Positions 35,376 through 46,154 are shown, counted from the stretch's first letter. The stretch is DNA of 64,000 nt from Pasteurella skyensis (GCF_013377295.1 NZ_CP016180.1:2108001-2172000), one strand, 5' to 3'. Notes: generated by a model not told the origin, from the sequence alone. Translations and numbers: made by a program.

Positions 35376-36107
35376 ATGAATATTTTTATGTTAAGTAATG
35401 GAAAATTGCCAACATCAAAAGTTTTACTTGAATATGCACTACCTGCTATTATTCCTTGTTTTAAAGAGCAAAAAGTAAAAAAAGTGGTGGTTATTCCTTA
35501 TGCAGTTATTCGTTTAACTTATGATGAACGAGTACAAAGTGTTAAGGATTCCCTTGCTGAATTAGAAGGCTTAGAAATCAAAGGTATTCACGAGTTTGCT
35601 GATCCTGTGCAAGCTATTTATGAAGCCGATGCCATTATGGTTAGTGGTGGTAATACGTGGCACTTAAACAAATGCTTACACGATAATGGCTTAATTGAGC
35701 CTATTCGTGACAAAGTATTAAATAAAAATGCTGTTTATGTGGGTTGGAGTGCAGGTTCGGTAATCTGCTCACCAAATATGTGTACTACAAATGATATGTG
35801 TATTGTTGATGCCGCGATCACATCATCGCTAAGCTTCTTACCATTCCATATCAATGCTCATTATATTGATGCAAGTATTGAAAATCATATGGGTGAAACA
35901 CGTGATGAACGTATTGCAGAATTTTGTATTCAAAACCCGCATAAATCTGTGATAGGTATTCCTGAAGGTACTTGGTTACATTTAAGTAAACAAGGATTAA
36001 CCTACAATGCACCAAATAACAAACCTTATACTTGGTTTAAATTTGGGCAAGAAAAACAAAATTTCACGGAAACGGATATGACTCGCTTTATGCAAGTTAA
36101 TTTATAA
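35376..36107 (+). CDS. pepE: Peptidase E (alpha-aspartyl dipeptidase)
   Basis: A cytosolic serine peptidase (family S51) that splits Asp-X dipeptides. In 243 residues the nucleophile motif GWSAGSVI (serine elbow) and VSGGNTWHL are visible; the catalytic His is probably in the FHINAHYID region. It may feed aspartate to the fumarate pathway served by the adjacent dcuC (inference from pairing). AGGAG precedes the ATG. Its stop codon coincides with the left target duplication of the next IS. Confidence 0.92.
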   Translation: MNIFMLSNGKLPTSKVLLEYALPAIIPCFKEQKVKKVVVIPYAVIRLTYDERVQSVKDSLAELEGLEIKGIHEFADPVQAIYEADAIMVSGGNTWHLNKCLHDNGLIEPIRDKVLNKNAVYVGWSAGSVICSPNMCTTNDMCIVDAAITSSLSFLPFHINAHYIDASIENHMGETRDERIAEFCIQNPHKSVIGIPEGTWLHLSKQGLTYNAPNNKPYTWFKFGQEKQNFTETDMTRFMQVNL

Positions 36108-37197
36108 GGCATAGTAGACAAAATAGTTGGTAAAAAATGGGTTAAAGCTTTATATTACTGTGCTTTAGCCCACTTTTTTGAAAATGAATAAAAAACTTGT
36201 CCTTTTTGTCATAAAACGAATATTCACAAATATGGTACCCAAAATAATGTTCAACGTTATAAATGCTCTATTTGTAATAAAACTTTTACCTTCAAAAAAT
36301 CCTTAAATTCAAGCCAAATTTGGCTAGATTACACAGAAGGTAAACAAACCTATAAGCAACTAGCAATTAAATATAATTGCTCTGTTAGAACTATTCAAAG
36401 ATATGTTTTAAAAGCCCCTAAAACGCCATTAAATATCCCACAAAATAATAAATTGAACTTAATGATGGATACCACTTTCTTTGGTCGAAATTTTGGTGTT
36501 CTCGTTTTTATGGACACTTTATCAAAGAAGGTAATTTATCATCAAATTGTGACAACAGAAAAAAATCTTTATTATCTATTAGCAATGAATAAATTAAGAG
36601 AAAAAGGCTATATTATTCAATCTATTACTTGTGATGGAAGACGAGGATTATTAAGAGATTTTTTAAATACGCCTGCACAACTTTGCCAATTTCATCAAAT
36701 AGCAAATGTAATAAGGAAATTAACAAGGAACCCTAAATCTGAAGCGGGAAAAGAGCTAAAAATATTAGTTAAAACATTAAAAAATAGCTCTAAAAACGAG
36801 TTCTATATTAATTTACATTATTGGTATTTAAAACATAAAGAATATTTAAATGAACGCTCCGATAAAATAAATGAAAAGGGTAAATATCCTTTTAAACATC
36901 GTAATATAAGAAGTGCTTACAGGAGCTTAAAATATAATATGGATTATTTATTTACTTTTGAAAAATATCCTGAATTAAATATAGAAAAAACAACAAATAG
37001 GCTTGAAAGTTTATTTGGAGAACTTAAACGAAAACTATCTAATCATAATGGTTTGACCAAATACCATAAGATTATGTTTATAAAAGATTTTCTAAATAAA
37101 AGGAGTTGGTAATTATTTATAAAATAATAAAAACCAACTCATTTGTCTACTATGGGCATAGCTCCTCAAAATTACCAACTATTTTGTCTACTATGCC
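36108..37197. mobile_element. IS256-like insertion sequence (Zn-binding variant), 1090 bp
   Basis: The terminal inverted repeats begin GGCATAGTAGACAAAATAGT (left) and are mirrored at the right end. Flanking 8-bp direct repeats ATTTATAA at 36100-36107 and 37198-37205 are intact target duplications, indicating a fairly recent insertion. The left copy contains the pepE stop. An imperfect copy of the inverted repeat lies inside the right end (about 37140-37160). An 8-bp duplication agrees with the IS256 family. Confidence 0.9.
36184..37112 (+). pseudogene. Transposase of the IS256-like element, frameshifted near its start
   Basis: The main frame is open from 36192 to 37112. It begins with a zinc ribbon (TCPFCHK...YKCSICNKTF, C-x2-C twice), then a helix-turn-helix-like region, and a DDE core with MMDTTFFGRNF, SITCDGRRGLLRDF, LCQFHQIANVIRK and TTNRLESLFGELKRK. 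The only suitable ATG (36184, MNKK) is in another frame; the switch lies in an A6 run at 36190-36195, where one more A would join the frames. So either the gene is broken, or expression needs slippage at the A-run. Confidence 0.8.
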
Positions 37198-37233
37198 ATT
37201 TATAAGCGGTTAGATCTTTCTTAAAATTTACTC

Positions 37234-37266
37234 ATTCCCCAAATATTCATTATTTGGGGAATTTTT
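37234..37266 (+). terminator. Terminator, probably once that of pepE
   Basis: Stem ATTCCCCAAATA / TATTTGGGGAAT then TTTTT on the plus strand. The IS now separates it from pepE. Confidence 0.8.
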
Positions 37267-37267
37267 A

Positions 37268-38059
37268 TTACTTTAACAAATCTTCATTCTTTTTATGGTT
37301 CCATTTACCTAATTTTTTATCTATATATTGAAAATATTCATTAGTAAAGGTACCTTGAATACAAGTTAACCTATCTAACCTTGTATTTACTTGTTTGCCT
37401 TCAAGAGCAGTATTTAATGTTGTAGGTCCTGTTAGATGAAAAACTCCACCATCAATACGACGCTGTTCAATATTATCAATAATTATATCTAAAGTATCTT
37501 TTAAAAACTCATTATTTGGCTTAGATGCTAAAAAGAAATTGGTATATTTATTTCGTCTTGTTATAAGTACTTCATTATAGTTATCTTTAACAATACTAGA
37601 TAAATTCCAAATCAAGTGAGCATCAATATCCATATAAATACCACCTTTCTTATACAATACAAATAAACGCCAAAAATCAGCCTGTGCAGCACCATCAGTT
37701 AAACGAGAATAGGCATCAAAAGAGGCTTGATCACTATTTTCTTTAATAAAAATTTCTCTTTCTTCCGTACTAACATAATAATAGTCGTAATCTAATGATA
37801 AAAGACGATTGAACAAATAATTGCAATAAACGGGCAAAGTTACTAAGTTACTATAATTAGTTTGCCAAATAATTCTAGGAATTTTAGCAAAATTTTTATT
37901 TTTTATTTTAGCGGGACTAAATGTAGGAATAACAAACCGTTTTTTAGGAAACATCCAATGAAATGGATAACTTAGGGTTTTGACTATATTCCCAAATAAG
38001 CGAGACAAAACTCTTGAAATTTTAATTAAAATTTCATTTGTTACTTGAATATTTTGCAT
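37268..38059 (-). CDS. GT32-type glycosyltransferase
   Basis: A 263-residue glycosyltransferase with the DXD sugar-binding class signature: IPRIIWQTN near residue 80, then [25 protein letters not shown] (DXD as D-I-D). This pattern marks the GT32 (OCH1/capsule/LOS) family, which usually transfers galactose, mannose or related sugars. It probably works on lipooligosaccharide or capsule at the inner face of the membrane; substrate unknown. It stands alone, with no other surface polysaccharide gene nearby, and is A/T-rich. Confidence 0.8.
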   Translation of the reverse strand: MQNIQVTNEILIKISRVLSRLFGNIVKTLSYPFHWMFPKKRFVIPTFSPAKIKNKNFAKIPRIIWQTNYSNLVTLPVYCNYLFNRLLSLDYDYYYVSTEEREIFIKENSDQASFDAYSRLTDGAAQADFWRLFVLYKKGGIYMDIDAHLIWNLSSIVKDNYNEVLITRRNKYTNFFLASKPNNEFLKDTLDIIIDNIEQRRIDGGVFHLTGPTTLNTALEGKQVNTRLDRLTCIQGTFTNEYFQYIDKKLGKWNHKKNEDLLK

Positions 38060-38202
38060 ACATACCTTTATATTGGATTAAAAATAGGAATAACTTTAGC
38101 AGAAATTTTATTTAGTTGCATTATTTTATACCTTTATTTCCTTACATTCTTTCTCTATAATGGTTTCCCTACAATGTTCTTTAAAATCTATCTGGTGGAA
38201 TT

Positions 38203-39012
38203 ATGAATCCTATGTTAAACATTGCTATTCGTGCAGCACGAAAAGCAGGAAATATTATTATAAAAGGCTATGAGCAGTCGCCTAAAGATACTGAAGTTGC
38301 TCAAAAAGGTACAAATGACTATGTAACAGCCATTGATAAAGCAGCTGAACAGGCTATTATTGAAACTATACATCAATCTTATCCTGACCATTCCGTTGTT
38401 GGTGAAGAATCGGGCTTACAAGTTGGTAAAGATAGTAGTGTTCAGTGGGTTATTGATCCATTAGATGGAACCACCAATTTTGTAAATCGTTTCCCTCATT
38501 TTGCTGTTTCTATCGCAATTCGTGAAAATGGTGTTACAACCGTAGGTGTGGTTTATGATCCTATCCGTAATGAACTTTTCACTGGTGTACGTGGTGAAGG
38601 GGCAAAATTAAATGAATTTCGTTTACGTGTAAATAATAACCGTGATTTAACTGGTACTATTTTAGCAACTGGTTTTCCTTTTAAAACACCTAAACATAAA
38701 TCTACTCATCTAAATATGATTGAAGCATTAATGAATAATGGTGTTGCCGATTTACGTCGAACTGGCTCTGCTGCTTTAGATTTATGTTATGTTGCTGCAG
38801 CTCGTGTTGATGGTTATTTTGAAATTGGTTTAAAACCTTGGGATTGTGCGGCTGGTGATTTAATCGTACGTGAAGCTGGTGCCTTGGTGACTAACTTTGT
38901 CGGTGGTACAGATTATTTAACCTCTGGTAACATTATTGCTGGTAATTCACGAGTTGTAAAAGAAACTCTAAACAGTATCAAACCTGTTTTAACAGACGAT
39001 TTAAAAAAATAA
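38203..39012 (+). CDS. suhB: Inositol-1-monophosphatase family protein SuhB
   Basis: A Mg-dependent phosphatase; in E. coli it also joins the rRNA transcription antitermination complex. The 269 residues have GEESG, WVIDPLDGTTNFVNRFPHF (metal-binding Asp-x-Leu-Asp-Gly-Thr) and KPWDCAAGDLIVREAGA. The start ATG follows TCTGGTGGA. It lies on its own, and an uptake-signal hairpin follows it. Confidence 0.93.
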   Translation: MNPMLNIAIRAARKAGNIIIKGYEQSPKDTEVAQKGTNDYVTAIDKAAEQAIIETIHQSYPDHSVVGEESGLQVGKDSSVQWVIDPLDGTTNFVNRFPHFAVSIAIRENGVTTVGVVYDPIRNELFTGVRGEGAKLNEFRLRVNNNRDLTGTILATGFPFKTPKHKSTHLNMIEALMNNGVADLRRTGSAALDLCYVAAARVDGYFEIGLKPWDCAAGDLIVREAGALVTNFVGGTDYLTSGNIIAGNSRVVKETLNSIKPVLTDDLKK

Positions 39013-39021
39013 ACCTTAAAT

Positions 39022-39075
39022 AAGCGGTAACATTATTTAAAAAATTTGCAAAAAAATTAAAAGATCATACCGCTT
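39022..39075 (+). terminator. Inverted uptake-signal pair between suhB and dxs
   Basis: AAGCGGT at 39022 and ACCGCTT ending at 39075 with TTTGCAAA inside; a probable hairpin terminator for suhB. Confidence 0.65.
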
Positions 39076-39093
39076 AATATAAAGAATAATATT

Positions 39094-40941
39094 ATGCAAA
39101 ATAATTATCCCCTTTTAAGCCAAATAGATTCGCCTGATGAATTACGTTTGCTTTCAAAAGATAAACTTCCAGAGCTTTGTGATGAATTACGAAGCTATCT
39201 TCTTGAATCTGTTAGCCAAACAAGTGGACATTTAGCCTCTGGTTTAGGGGTAGTTGAGCTAACCGTTGCATTACACTACATTTTTAATACCCCTTTTGAT
39301 CAACTGATTTGGGACGTGGGTCATCAAGCCTATCCCCATAAAATTCTTACTGGTCGCCGTGAGCAAATGCACACTATTCGTCAAAAAAATGGTTTACACC
39401 CTTTTCCGTGGCGTGAAGAAAGCCCTTATGATGTGTTGAGTGTTGGACACTCTTCCACCTCAATCAGTGCAGGCTTAGGCTTAGCCATTGCCGCTGAAAA
39501 AGAGAATGCAGGACGTAAAACTATTTGTGTTATTGGTGATGGTGCAATGACTGCGGGGATGGCATTTGAAGCACTTAATCACGCAGGGGCATTGCATAAT
39601 GATATGTTAGTTATCTTAAACGATAATGAAATGTCGATTTCTGAAAATGTTGGGGCGTTAAATAATCATCTCGCTCGTATTCTATCAGGCGAGCTTTACA
39701 CCACCTTCCGTGAAAGCAGTAAAAAAATTCTCTCAGGTTTGCCGCCGATCAAAGAATTTGTGCGTAAAACCGAAGAGCATATGAAAGGCTTTATTTCCCC
39801 TGTGGGTACGATTTTTGAAACACTAGGATTTAATTATATTGGTCCAATTGATGGACACGATATTGAAGAACTTATTAATACCCTTAAAAATATGCGTAAC
39901 CGAAAAGGTCCTCAATTACTACATATTATGACCAAAAAAGGGAAAGGGTATAAACCTGCTGAAAAAGATCCTATTAGTTTTCACGGTGTGCCAAAATTTG
40001 ATCCAAACAACGGTGAATTACCTCAATCCAAAACAACCAAAACTTATTCAGATATTTTTGGGGATTGGTTATGTGAAATAGCTCAAAATGATCCTAAATT
40101 AATAGGTATTACCCCTGCAATGCGTGAAGGTTCCGGAATGGTGGAATTTTCAAAACGTTTTCCAAAACAATATTTTGATGTTGCCATAGCCGAACAACAC
40201 GCCGTGACTTTTGCAGCGGGTTTAGCCATTGCAGGTTATAAACCAGTAGTTGCTATTTATTCTACTTTTTTACAACGTGCTTACGATCAAGTTATTCACG
40301 ATGTCGCTATTCAAAATCTACCTGTTATTTTTGCAATCGATCGTGCAGGCATTGTTGGCGCAGATGGACAAACCCATCAAGGAGCATTTGATTTAAGTTT
40401 TATGCGTTGTATTCCAAATATAACCATAATGACCCCAAGTGATGAAAATGAAATGCGACAAATGCTTTATACCGCTTATCAATCCAATTCCCCAATGGCT
40501 ATTCGTTATCCGCGTGGTAATATAAAGGATGTTGAACTACAAAAATTAACAAGTTTAGAAATAGGTAAAGCAAATCTAATTAAACAAGGTAAAAAAGTCG
40601 CTATTTTAAATTTTGGAACTCATTTAGAAAGTGCTAAAACAGTCGCAGAAAAGTATAACTATACCCTTGTTGATATGCGTTTTGTGAAACCATTAGATAA
40701 AACAATGATTGGTGAGTTAGCTAATTCTCACGAGCTGTTAGTGACCCTAGAAGAAAATGCTATTCAAGGTGGGGCTGGTAGTGCGGTGAATGAATATTTG
40801 CAAAAAATACAAAAGATCGTACCGCTTGTTATATTAGGTCTTCCTGATGAGTTTATTCCACAAGCTACCCAAGATGAAAGCTATGCAGATTTAGGGCTTG
40901 ATCCAGAAGGAATTGAAAGATCTATTAATAATTATCTATAA
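39094..40941 (+). CDS. dxs: 1-deoxy-D-xylulose-5-phosphate synthase
   Basis: Dxs condenses pyruvate and glyceraldehyde 3-phosphate, the first step of the MEP isoprenoid route and a source for thiamin and pyridoxal. The 615 residues have [17 protein letters not shown], the TPP motif [18 protein letters not shown]...[20 protein letters not shown], and [15 protein letters not shown]. The usual ispA neighbour is absent. An uptake signal sits inside the gene's 3' part (about 40800-40830). Confidence 0.95.
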   Translation: MQNNYPLLSQIDSPDELRLLSKDKLPELCDELRSYLLESVSQTSGHLASGLGVVELTVALHYIFNTPFDQLIWDVGHQAYPHKILTGRREQMHTIRQKNGLHPFPWREESPYDVLSVGHSSTSISAGLGLAIAAEKENAGRKTICVIGDGAMTAGMAFEALNHAGALHNDMLVILNDNEMSISENVGALNNHLARILSGELYTTFRESSKKILSGLPPIKEFVRKTEEHMKGFISPVGTIFETLGFNYIGPIDGHDIEELINTLKNMRNRKGPQLLHIMTKKGKGYKPAEKDPISFHGVPKFDPNNGELPQSKTTKTYSDIFGDWLCEIAQNDPKLIGITPAMREGSGMVEFSKRFPKQYFDVAIAEQHAVTFAAGLAIAGYKPVVAIYSTFLQRAYDQVIHDVAIQNLPVIFAIDRAGIVGADGQTHQGAFDLSFMRCIPNITIMTPSDENEMRQMLYTAYQSNSPMAIRYPRGNIKDVELQKLTSLEIGKANLIKQGKKVAILNFGTHLESAKTVAEKYNYTLVDMRFVKPLDKTMIGELANSHELLVTLEENAIQGGAGSAVNEYLQKIQKIVPLVILGLPDEFIPQATQDESYADLGLDPEGIERSINNYL

Positions 40942-40942
40942 G

Positions 40943-41401
40943 CTATTTTTGATTTTTAATCCATTCTATTAGAAGACGAGTACAATACATTGCTCGTTCT
41001 TCTTTTTTCATTGGTCGTAATTTTTTCAGAAGAGCAACTACTTTCTCATTAGGCTCATTGAAATTTGTACTCTTCATTTGATACATACCAGCCATATTAA
41101 TACATTGTTCAGACCTCTCATTATTTAACTCTTGCATATTAGGTTCTTTTTGGAAAAAAGGAATAGGATGCTTTTTTAAATATTCTGCAAATTCTCTCAT
41201 CTCTTCTGTATGCTCTTGATTGATAGCTAGCATTGGATTATAAAAAATTTTAATATATTTTTTTTCATTATTATCAACTAAATATAAAGGTAACTTTTTA
41301 ATAATAGGTTTTTGTAAATTATCATATTGTAGTGGTGTAGCCACTAATAGTGTGGAATAGAGCAGTTGTAATACTATGATATAAAATATTTTTTTCATCA
41401 A
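40943..41401 (-). CDS. Small secreted or periplasmic protein of unknown function
   Basis: 152 residues. The N-terminal segment MMKKIFYIIVLQLLYSTLLVA is a clear signal peptide with likely cleavage after the alanine; the mature part begins TPLQYDN. It is charged and probably helical, has two Cys, and contains the stretches TEEMREFAEYLKKH and VVALLKKLRPMKKEERAMYC. I do not recognise a family. It is convergent with dxs, the two stop codons almost touching, and lies next to the probable replication origin. Confidence 0.7.
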   Translation of the reverse strand: MMKKIFYIIVLQLLYSTLLVATPLQYDNLQKPIIKKLPLYLVDNNEKKYIKIFYNPMLAINQEHTEEMREFAEYLKKHPIPFFQKEPNMQELNNERSEQCINMAGMYQMKSTNFNEPNEKVVALLKKLRPMKKEERAMYCTRLLIEWIKNQK

Positions 41402-41640
41402 TCTATCCTTTTTTTTTATTTATTTTTTTATTTATTTAATTTTATCATCTACATTTGCAAAAAATCAAAAAGATCTTGCCGCTATATTGATACTAGAAAT
41501 ATCACTAGCAACCCTCCGTTTGTATATAATATATACGCCCATTGTTCTATAATCAATGTTACATAATATATTATTTTTTTATAGATAATTTAATTCAGTG
41601 TATTAAGAGAGTATATAGCATCCATTTTGCTTATTAAATA
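41402..41640. other. Gene-free stretch left of oriC
   Basis: A/T-rich with T-runs and a lone uptake-signal remnant (TTGCAAAAAATC...TTGCCGCT, about 41454-41480). I see no gene or RNA in it. Confidence 0.5.
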
Positions 41641-42060
41641 CTCCCGTAGTTCTATTAAAAAGATGCTTTTTTAGGCACTTAAACTGTGGATAACTACGTA
41701 TATAAACTGTGTTTAAAGATAGATCTATTATTTAATAACTTTTAAAGTCATTTTATCTGTGTATAACTATATAGGTTATACACAAGAAAGATCCTATAAA
41801 TTTTTTATTTTTAAACATATCTTAGGATCCCTTAACTTTATGATCTATCTATTTTATTTTCTGTTATCAACAAAAAAAGGCGTTACTAATTACTATAATA
41901 ATAAAGATCTATATATAAAGATCTTATATTAATTAGATTACTGTTTTTTCCTTAAAAACTTTTTGTAAAATAGCTTTTTTAAGATCTCAAAAATTCAGGT
42001 AGAATGATCTTCTAAATTAAGAATTTAAAAAATAATAAATTTAAAGGTTAAATATAAAAT
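41641..42060. other. oriC: Probable chromosomal replication origin oriC
   Basis: This is the gene-free A/T-rich region directly before mnmG, the oriC position in many gammaproteobacteria. It holds DnaA boxes: TTATCCACA (reverse, 41685-41693), TTATACACA (reverse, 41758-41766; forward, 41776-41784) and TTATCAACA (41864-41872). GATC occurs repeatedly, including GATCTATTATTTA (41722) and GATCTATATATAA plus GATCTTATATTAA (about 41910-41935), which look like unwinding 13-mers. As in E. coli, the most A/T-rich part is nearest mnmG. Confidence 0.85.
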
Positions 42061-43953
42061 ATGATTTATCAGAAAATATACGATGTCATTGTGATTGGTG
42101 GGGGACACGCAGGCACCGAAGCGGCACTTACTCCTGCTCGTATGGGATTAAAAACCTTATTATTAACACACAATATTGATACACTAGGGCAAATGTCTTG
42201 TAACCCAGCTATTGGTGGAATTGGTAAAGGTCACCTTGTAAAAGAAATTGATGCAATGGGTGGGTTAATGGCAAAGGCGACGGATCTTGCTGGTATTCAA
42301 TTTCGTATTTTGAATAGCAGTAAAGGGCCTGCAGTACGTGCGACTCGTGCTCAGGCAGACCGTGTACTTTATCGTCAAGCCGTAAGAACAGCCCTTGAAA
42401 ATCAGGAAAATTTAGATATTTTTCAGCAAGAAGTGGTGGATATTCTTGTTGAAAATGATCGTGTGGTCGGTGCAGTAACGAAAATGGGCTTAACTTTTAA
42501 ATCTCGTTCCGTTGTATTAACGGCAGGAACGTTTTTGAAAGGTAAGATCCACATTGGAATGGAAAATTATGCGGGTGGTCGTGCGGGCGATCCTGCGTCA
42601 AATAGTTTATCGGATCGTTTGCATGATCTGAATTTAAGAATTGATCGCTTAAAAACGGGTACGCCACCAAGAATTGATGCGAGAACCATAGATTTTTCCG
42701 TATTAGCCGAGCAAAAAGGCGATCAAAATTTACCTGTAATGTCTTTTATGGGCAATGTGGATCAACACCCACAACAAATCTCTTGTTATATTACGCACAC
42801 TAACGCACAGACTCACGATATTATTCGTGCGGGCTTAGATCGTAGTCCACTTTATGCTGGCGTGATTGAAGGTGTTGGACCACGTTACTGCCCGTCTATT
42901 GAAGATAAAGTGATGCGTTTTGCGGATCGTGATAGCCATCAGATCTACTTGGAACCAGAAGGTTTGACCACAACTGAAATTTACCCTAACGGTATTTCAA
43001 CCAGTTTGCCTTTTGATGTGCAACAAAAATTAGTTAATTCAATGAAAGGGTTGGAAAATGCACGCATTATGCGACCAGGTTATGCGATTGAGTATGATTA
43101 TTTTGACCCTCGTGATTTAAAACCAACCTTAGAAACCAAAGCGATTGCAGGTTTGTTCTTTGCAGGGCAAATTAATGGTACGACTGGTTATGAAGAAGCT
43201 GCCGCTCAGGGAATGCTAGCAGGGATTAACGCGGCGTTACAGGTGCAAGGTAAAGAGAGCTGGTATCCAACCCGTGATCAGGCTTATATGGGGGTATTGG
43301 TTGATGATTTATGTACACTTGGAACTAAAGAACCGTATCGTTTATTTACTTCTCGTGCGGAATACCGTTTATTGCTACGTGAAGACAATGCGGATATCCG
43401 CTTGACGCCGATTGCTCATAAATTTGGCTTGATTGATGAGGTTCGTTGGGCGAGATTTAATCAAAAAATGGAAAATATTGAAAAAGAGCGTGAGCGTCTA
43501 AAACAGATTTGGATCCACCCAAAATCACAATATTTACAAGCAGTAAATGAATTGGTTAAAACGCCTTTAACCCGTGAAGCCAGTGGCGAAGATCTATTAC
43601 GTCGTCCAGAAGTGAACTATCAGAATTTAACCCAATTAGATGCTTTTTCCCCTGCTATTGAAGATAAACAAGCGGCGGAACAAGTGGAAATTTCGATTAA
43701 ATATCAAGGTTATATTGAGCATCAATTAGCAGAAATTGAGAAACAAAAACGCCACGAATACACAGAAATTCCAGCAGATTTTGATTATAGCAAAGTAGAA
43801 AGTTTATCGAATGAAGTGCGTACCAAATTAGTAGAACATAAACCTGTTTCAATAGGACAAGCGTCTCGTATTTCAGGGGTAACACCTGCGGCTATTTCTA
43901 TTTTATTGGTATCATTAAAAAAACAAGGAATGCTTAAGCGGGGTGATTTGTAA
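42061..43953 (+). CDS. mnmG: tRNA uridine 5-carboxymethylaminomethyl modification enzyme MnmG
   Basis: MnmG, with MnmE, modifies wobble U34 of several tRNAs. The 630 residues open with the FAD Rossmann motif [19 protein letters not shown], followed by [23 protein letters not shown] and [15 protein letters not shown]. Its position beside oriC fits the historic name gidA. Stop and the rsmG start overlap (TAATG). Confidence 0.96.
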   Translation: MIYQKIYDVIVIGGGHAGTEAALTPARMGLKTLLLTHNIDTLGQMSCNPAIGGIGKGHLVKEIDAMGGLMAKATDLAGIQFRILNSSKGPAVRATRAQADRVLYRQAVRTALENQENLDIFQQEVVDILVENDRVVGAVTKMGLTFKSRSVVLTAGTFLKGKIHIGMENYAGGRAGDPASNSLSDRLHDLNLRIDRLKTGTPPRIDARTIDFSVLAEQKGDQNLPVMSFMGNVDQHPQQISCYITHTNAQTHDIIRAGLDRSPLYAGVIEGVGPRYCPSIEDKVMRFADRDSHQIYLEPEGLTTTEIYPNGISTSLPFDVQQKLVNSMKGLENARIMRPGYAIEYDYFDPRDLKPTLETKAIAGLFFAGQINGTTGYEEAAAQGMLAGINAALQVQGKESWYPTRDQAYMGVLVDDLCTLGTKEPYRLFTSRAEYRLLLREDNADIRLTPIAHKFGLIDEVRWARFNQKMENIEKERERLKQIWIHPKSQYLQAVNELVKTPLTREASGEDLLRRPEVNYQNLTQLDAFSPAIEDKQAAEQVEISIKYQGYIEHQLAEIEKQKRHEYTEIPADFDYSKVESLSNEVRTKLVEHKPVSIGQASRISGVTPAAISILLVSLKKQGMLKRGDL

Positions 43954-44576
43954 TGAATTTTGCAAAAGCAGAAGCTTTGTTGAATGAACTTAACTTTGAA
44001 ATTTCAACGGATCAAAAAGAAAAACTTTTTAAATTTGTGGCATTATTGGATAAATGGAATAAGGCTTATAATTTAACATCAGTACGTGATCCTGATGAAA
44101 TGTGGATTAAGCATATTTTAGATAGTTTAGTGGTTAGCCCACACCTTGAAGGCTCTCGTTTTATTGATGTGGGAACAGGACCAGGATTACCGGGTCTTCC
44201 CCTTGCGATTATCAATCCGGATAAAGAATTTGTATTACTAGATTCGCTGGGTAAACGCATTCGTTTTATTGAGCAAGTTTTATTACAGCTTGGGATTAAA
44301 AATGTGACGCCTGTGCAATCTCGTGTAGAAGAATATCAACCTGAACAAGGCTTTGATGGCGTGCTAAGCCGTGCTTTTGCATCCTTAAATGATATGGTGC
44401 ATTGGTGTGAACATTTACCGAGTGAAACAGGTCAATTTTATGCCTTAAAAGGGATTTATAATAAAGATGAAGTATCTGAATTACCTGATAATTTTAAAGT
44501 GGAGAATATTATTTCATTAGACGTACCTGAATTAATAGGAGAGCGTCATTTACTTTTAGTTAAAAAATTAACTTAA
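43953..44576 (+). CDS. rsmG: 16S rRNA m7G527 methyltransferase RsmG
   Basis: RsmG methylates G527 of 16S rRNA with S-adenosylmethionine. The 207 residues have the SAM motif [17 protein letters not shown] near residue 70 and [26 protein letters not shown] before it. Coupled to mnmG by the TAATG overlap. The atp operon that often follows is not here; a DUF606 gene follows instead. Confidence 0.95.
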   Translation: MNFAKAEALLNELNFEISTDQKEKLFKFVALLDKWNKAYNLTSVRDPDEMWIKHILDSLVVSPHLEGSRFIDVGTGPGLPGLPLAIINPDKEFVLLDSLGKRIRFIEQVLLQLGIKNVTPVQSRVEEYQPEQGFDGVLSRAFASLNDMVHWCEHLPSETGQFYALKGIYNKDEVSELPDNFKVENIISLDVPELIGERHLLLVKKLT

Positions 44577-44604
44577 ATAGTTATCTTTAATAAAAAAGGA
44601 TTAA

Positions 44605-45066
44605 ATGTTTTTATATTTTATTTTAATAGCCTTTTGTGCAGGAATTGTTTTAGCAATACAGGCAGCTATCAATACTCAGTTAGCACTTTCTTTAGGTGGT
44701 GAGAGTATTATATCTGCATTTATATCCTTTTTTATAGGTGCTATTGTTCTCTTTTTTATTTGTTTGTGGAAAACAGATTTATTTAATTCTTTATCTATTA
44801 TTTATAAATTAGAATATTGGAAACTATTAGGTGGTGCTTTAGGTGCTTTTGTGGTTTTTACAACAATTTTTCTTTCACCTAAACTTGGTATTACAAATAT
44901 GCTCTTTTTTATTATTATTGGGCAATTAATCAGTGCAGCTATTATTGATCATTATGGCTTAATTGGAATGAGTATAAAATCCTTTGATTTATGGAAATTT
45001 ATAGGATTTATAATTATAGGGATTGGATTATTTATTTACTTTTTTGGTAAAAGAATATTAGGTTAA
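44605..45066 (+). CDS. DMT-superfamily DUF606 (YdcZ-type) membrane protein
   Basis: 153 residues with four or five hydrophobic segments, beginning FLYFILIAFCAGIVLAIQAAINTQLA. LGGALGAFVVFTTIFLSPKLGITN is typical of the DUF606 drug/metabolite-transporter half-size family. Such proteins often work as dimers; the substrate is unknown. AAGGA lies before the ATG. Confidence 0.85.
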   Translation: MFLYFILIAFCAGIVLAIQAAINTQLALSLGGESIISAFISFFIGAIVLFFICLWKTDLFNSLSIIYKLEYWKLLGGALGAFVVFTTIFLSPKLGITNMLFFIIIGQLISAAIIDHYGLIGMSIKSFDLWKFIGFIIIGIGLFIYFFGKRILG

Positions 45067-45130
45067 TATCTAATAAAAATGAAGCGGTTAGATTAACGTA
45101 AAAATTTACAAATGGTACATTTACCTCATA

Positions 45131-46154
45131 ACCGTAACACCACTTAAAATAACTCAGAAGGAGAGTGAAATCCTCGTCGTTTTCTAGGACGAAGATTAAG
45201 CTCTCTTTCCACTATATCTAATTCCTCTTGTGCAACTGATTTTAAATCAGTTCCTTTTGGAAAATACTGACGGATTAATCCATTTGTATTTTCATTTAAT
45301 CCTCTTTGCCAAGGACTATTAGGATCTGCAAAGTAGGTTTTACATTCTAACTCATTTGCTATCTTTTCGTGAGAGAAAAATTCAACACCATTATCAAAAG
45401 TTATTGATTTAACTTTTTCTTTATAAGGCAATAAAGTACTAATGCAACGCTTTGCTAAACAACGGGCATTTTTACCTTCTAATTTTACAATTACTGTATA
45501 AGCCGTTTTTCTCTCAACTAAAGTTAATATTCCTGTATGATGCCCTTTTCCTTGTATTGTATCTGCTTCCCAATGCCCCAATTCTTCTTTTGTTTCTATT
45601 TCTTTAGGTCTATCATGAATAGATACTCTATTGGGTATTTTTCTAATGATTGCTCCTACCGACTTACTTCTTTTACGATATTTTTTATTGCCTCGCCGTA
45701 GATATTTATAAACCTCATCTTTACGATGAAAATGCCGTTTTATATATGCATAAATACCTCTGGGGCTAATGCCAAGCTCTTTAATTTTAGAAACTGTATA
45801 GCAAATTTGTTCAGGACTAAATCTCTTCTTTAAGTAAAAATAAATAATAGACCAAACTTGAGGTGTGATTGTTATTTTCTTTCGTTTCCTACGATGTCTT
45901 TGACGACACATTTTATTCGCACCACGAGGATTATAACCTCTAGTGCCTGTATTACGTTTTACCTCATTAAAAATAGTTGTAGCACTACAGCCAACAACTT
46001 TAGCTATTTGTCTATAACTATGTTTATGTTGCAATCCGTAAGAAATCTGGTATCTTTGTTCTAAAGTCAGTTGTTTATACATAACACTTATCTCCGTCAA
46101 GAAAAGTCAACGTATATTCTAACTGACTTTTCTTTTTATGGAAGTGTTACGGTT
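45131..46154. mobile_element. IS30-family insertion sequence
   Basis: About 1.02 kb. The ends carry imperfect inverted repeats: ACCGTAACACCACTT at left against AAGTGTTACGGT at right. One transposase gene fills the element on the minus strand. The exact junction and the expected 2-3-bp target duplication are not certain. It lies inside an uptake-signal hairpin whose arms are at 45082 and 46194. Confidence 0.8.
45144..46082 (-). CDS. IS30-family transposase
   Basis: 312 residues from the ATG at 46080-46082, which has GGAG nine bases upstream; an earlier in-frame ATG lacks one. The N-terminal helix-turn-helix (LTLEQRYQISYGLQHKHSYRQIAKVVGCS) and the DDE core are intact: GHWEADTIQGK, FDNGVEFFSHE, and the glutamate in PWQRGLNENTNGLIRQYFPKGTD. 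The frame is full length, so the element may be active. Confidence 0.92.
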   Translation of the reverse strand: MYKQLTLEQRYQISYGLQHKHSYRQIAKVVGCSATTIFNEVKRNTGTRGYNPRGANKMCRQRHRRKRKKITITPQVWSIIYFYLKKRFSPEQICYTVSKIKELGISPRGIYAYIKRHFHRKDEVYKYLRRGNKKYRKRSKSVGAIIRKIPNRVSIHDRPKEIETKEELGHWEADTIQGKGHHTGILTLVERKTAYTVIVKLEGKNARCLAKRCISTLLPYKEKVKSITFDNGVEFFSHEKIANELECKTYFADPNSPWQRGLNENTNGLIRQYFPKGTDLKSVAQEELDIVERELNLRPRKRRGFHSPSELF

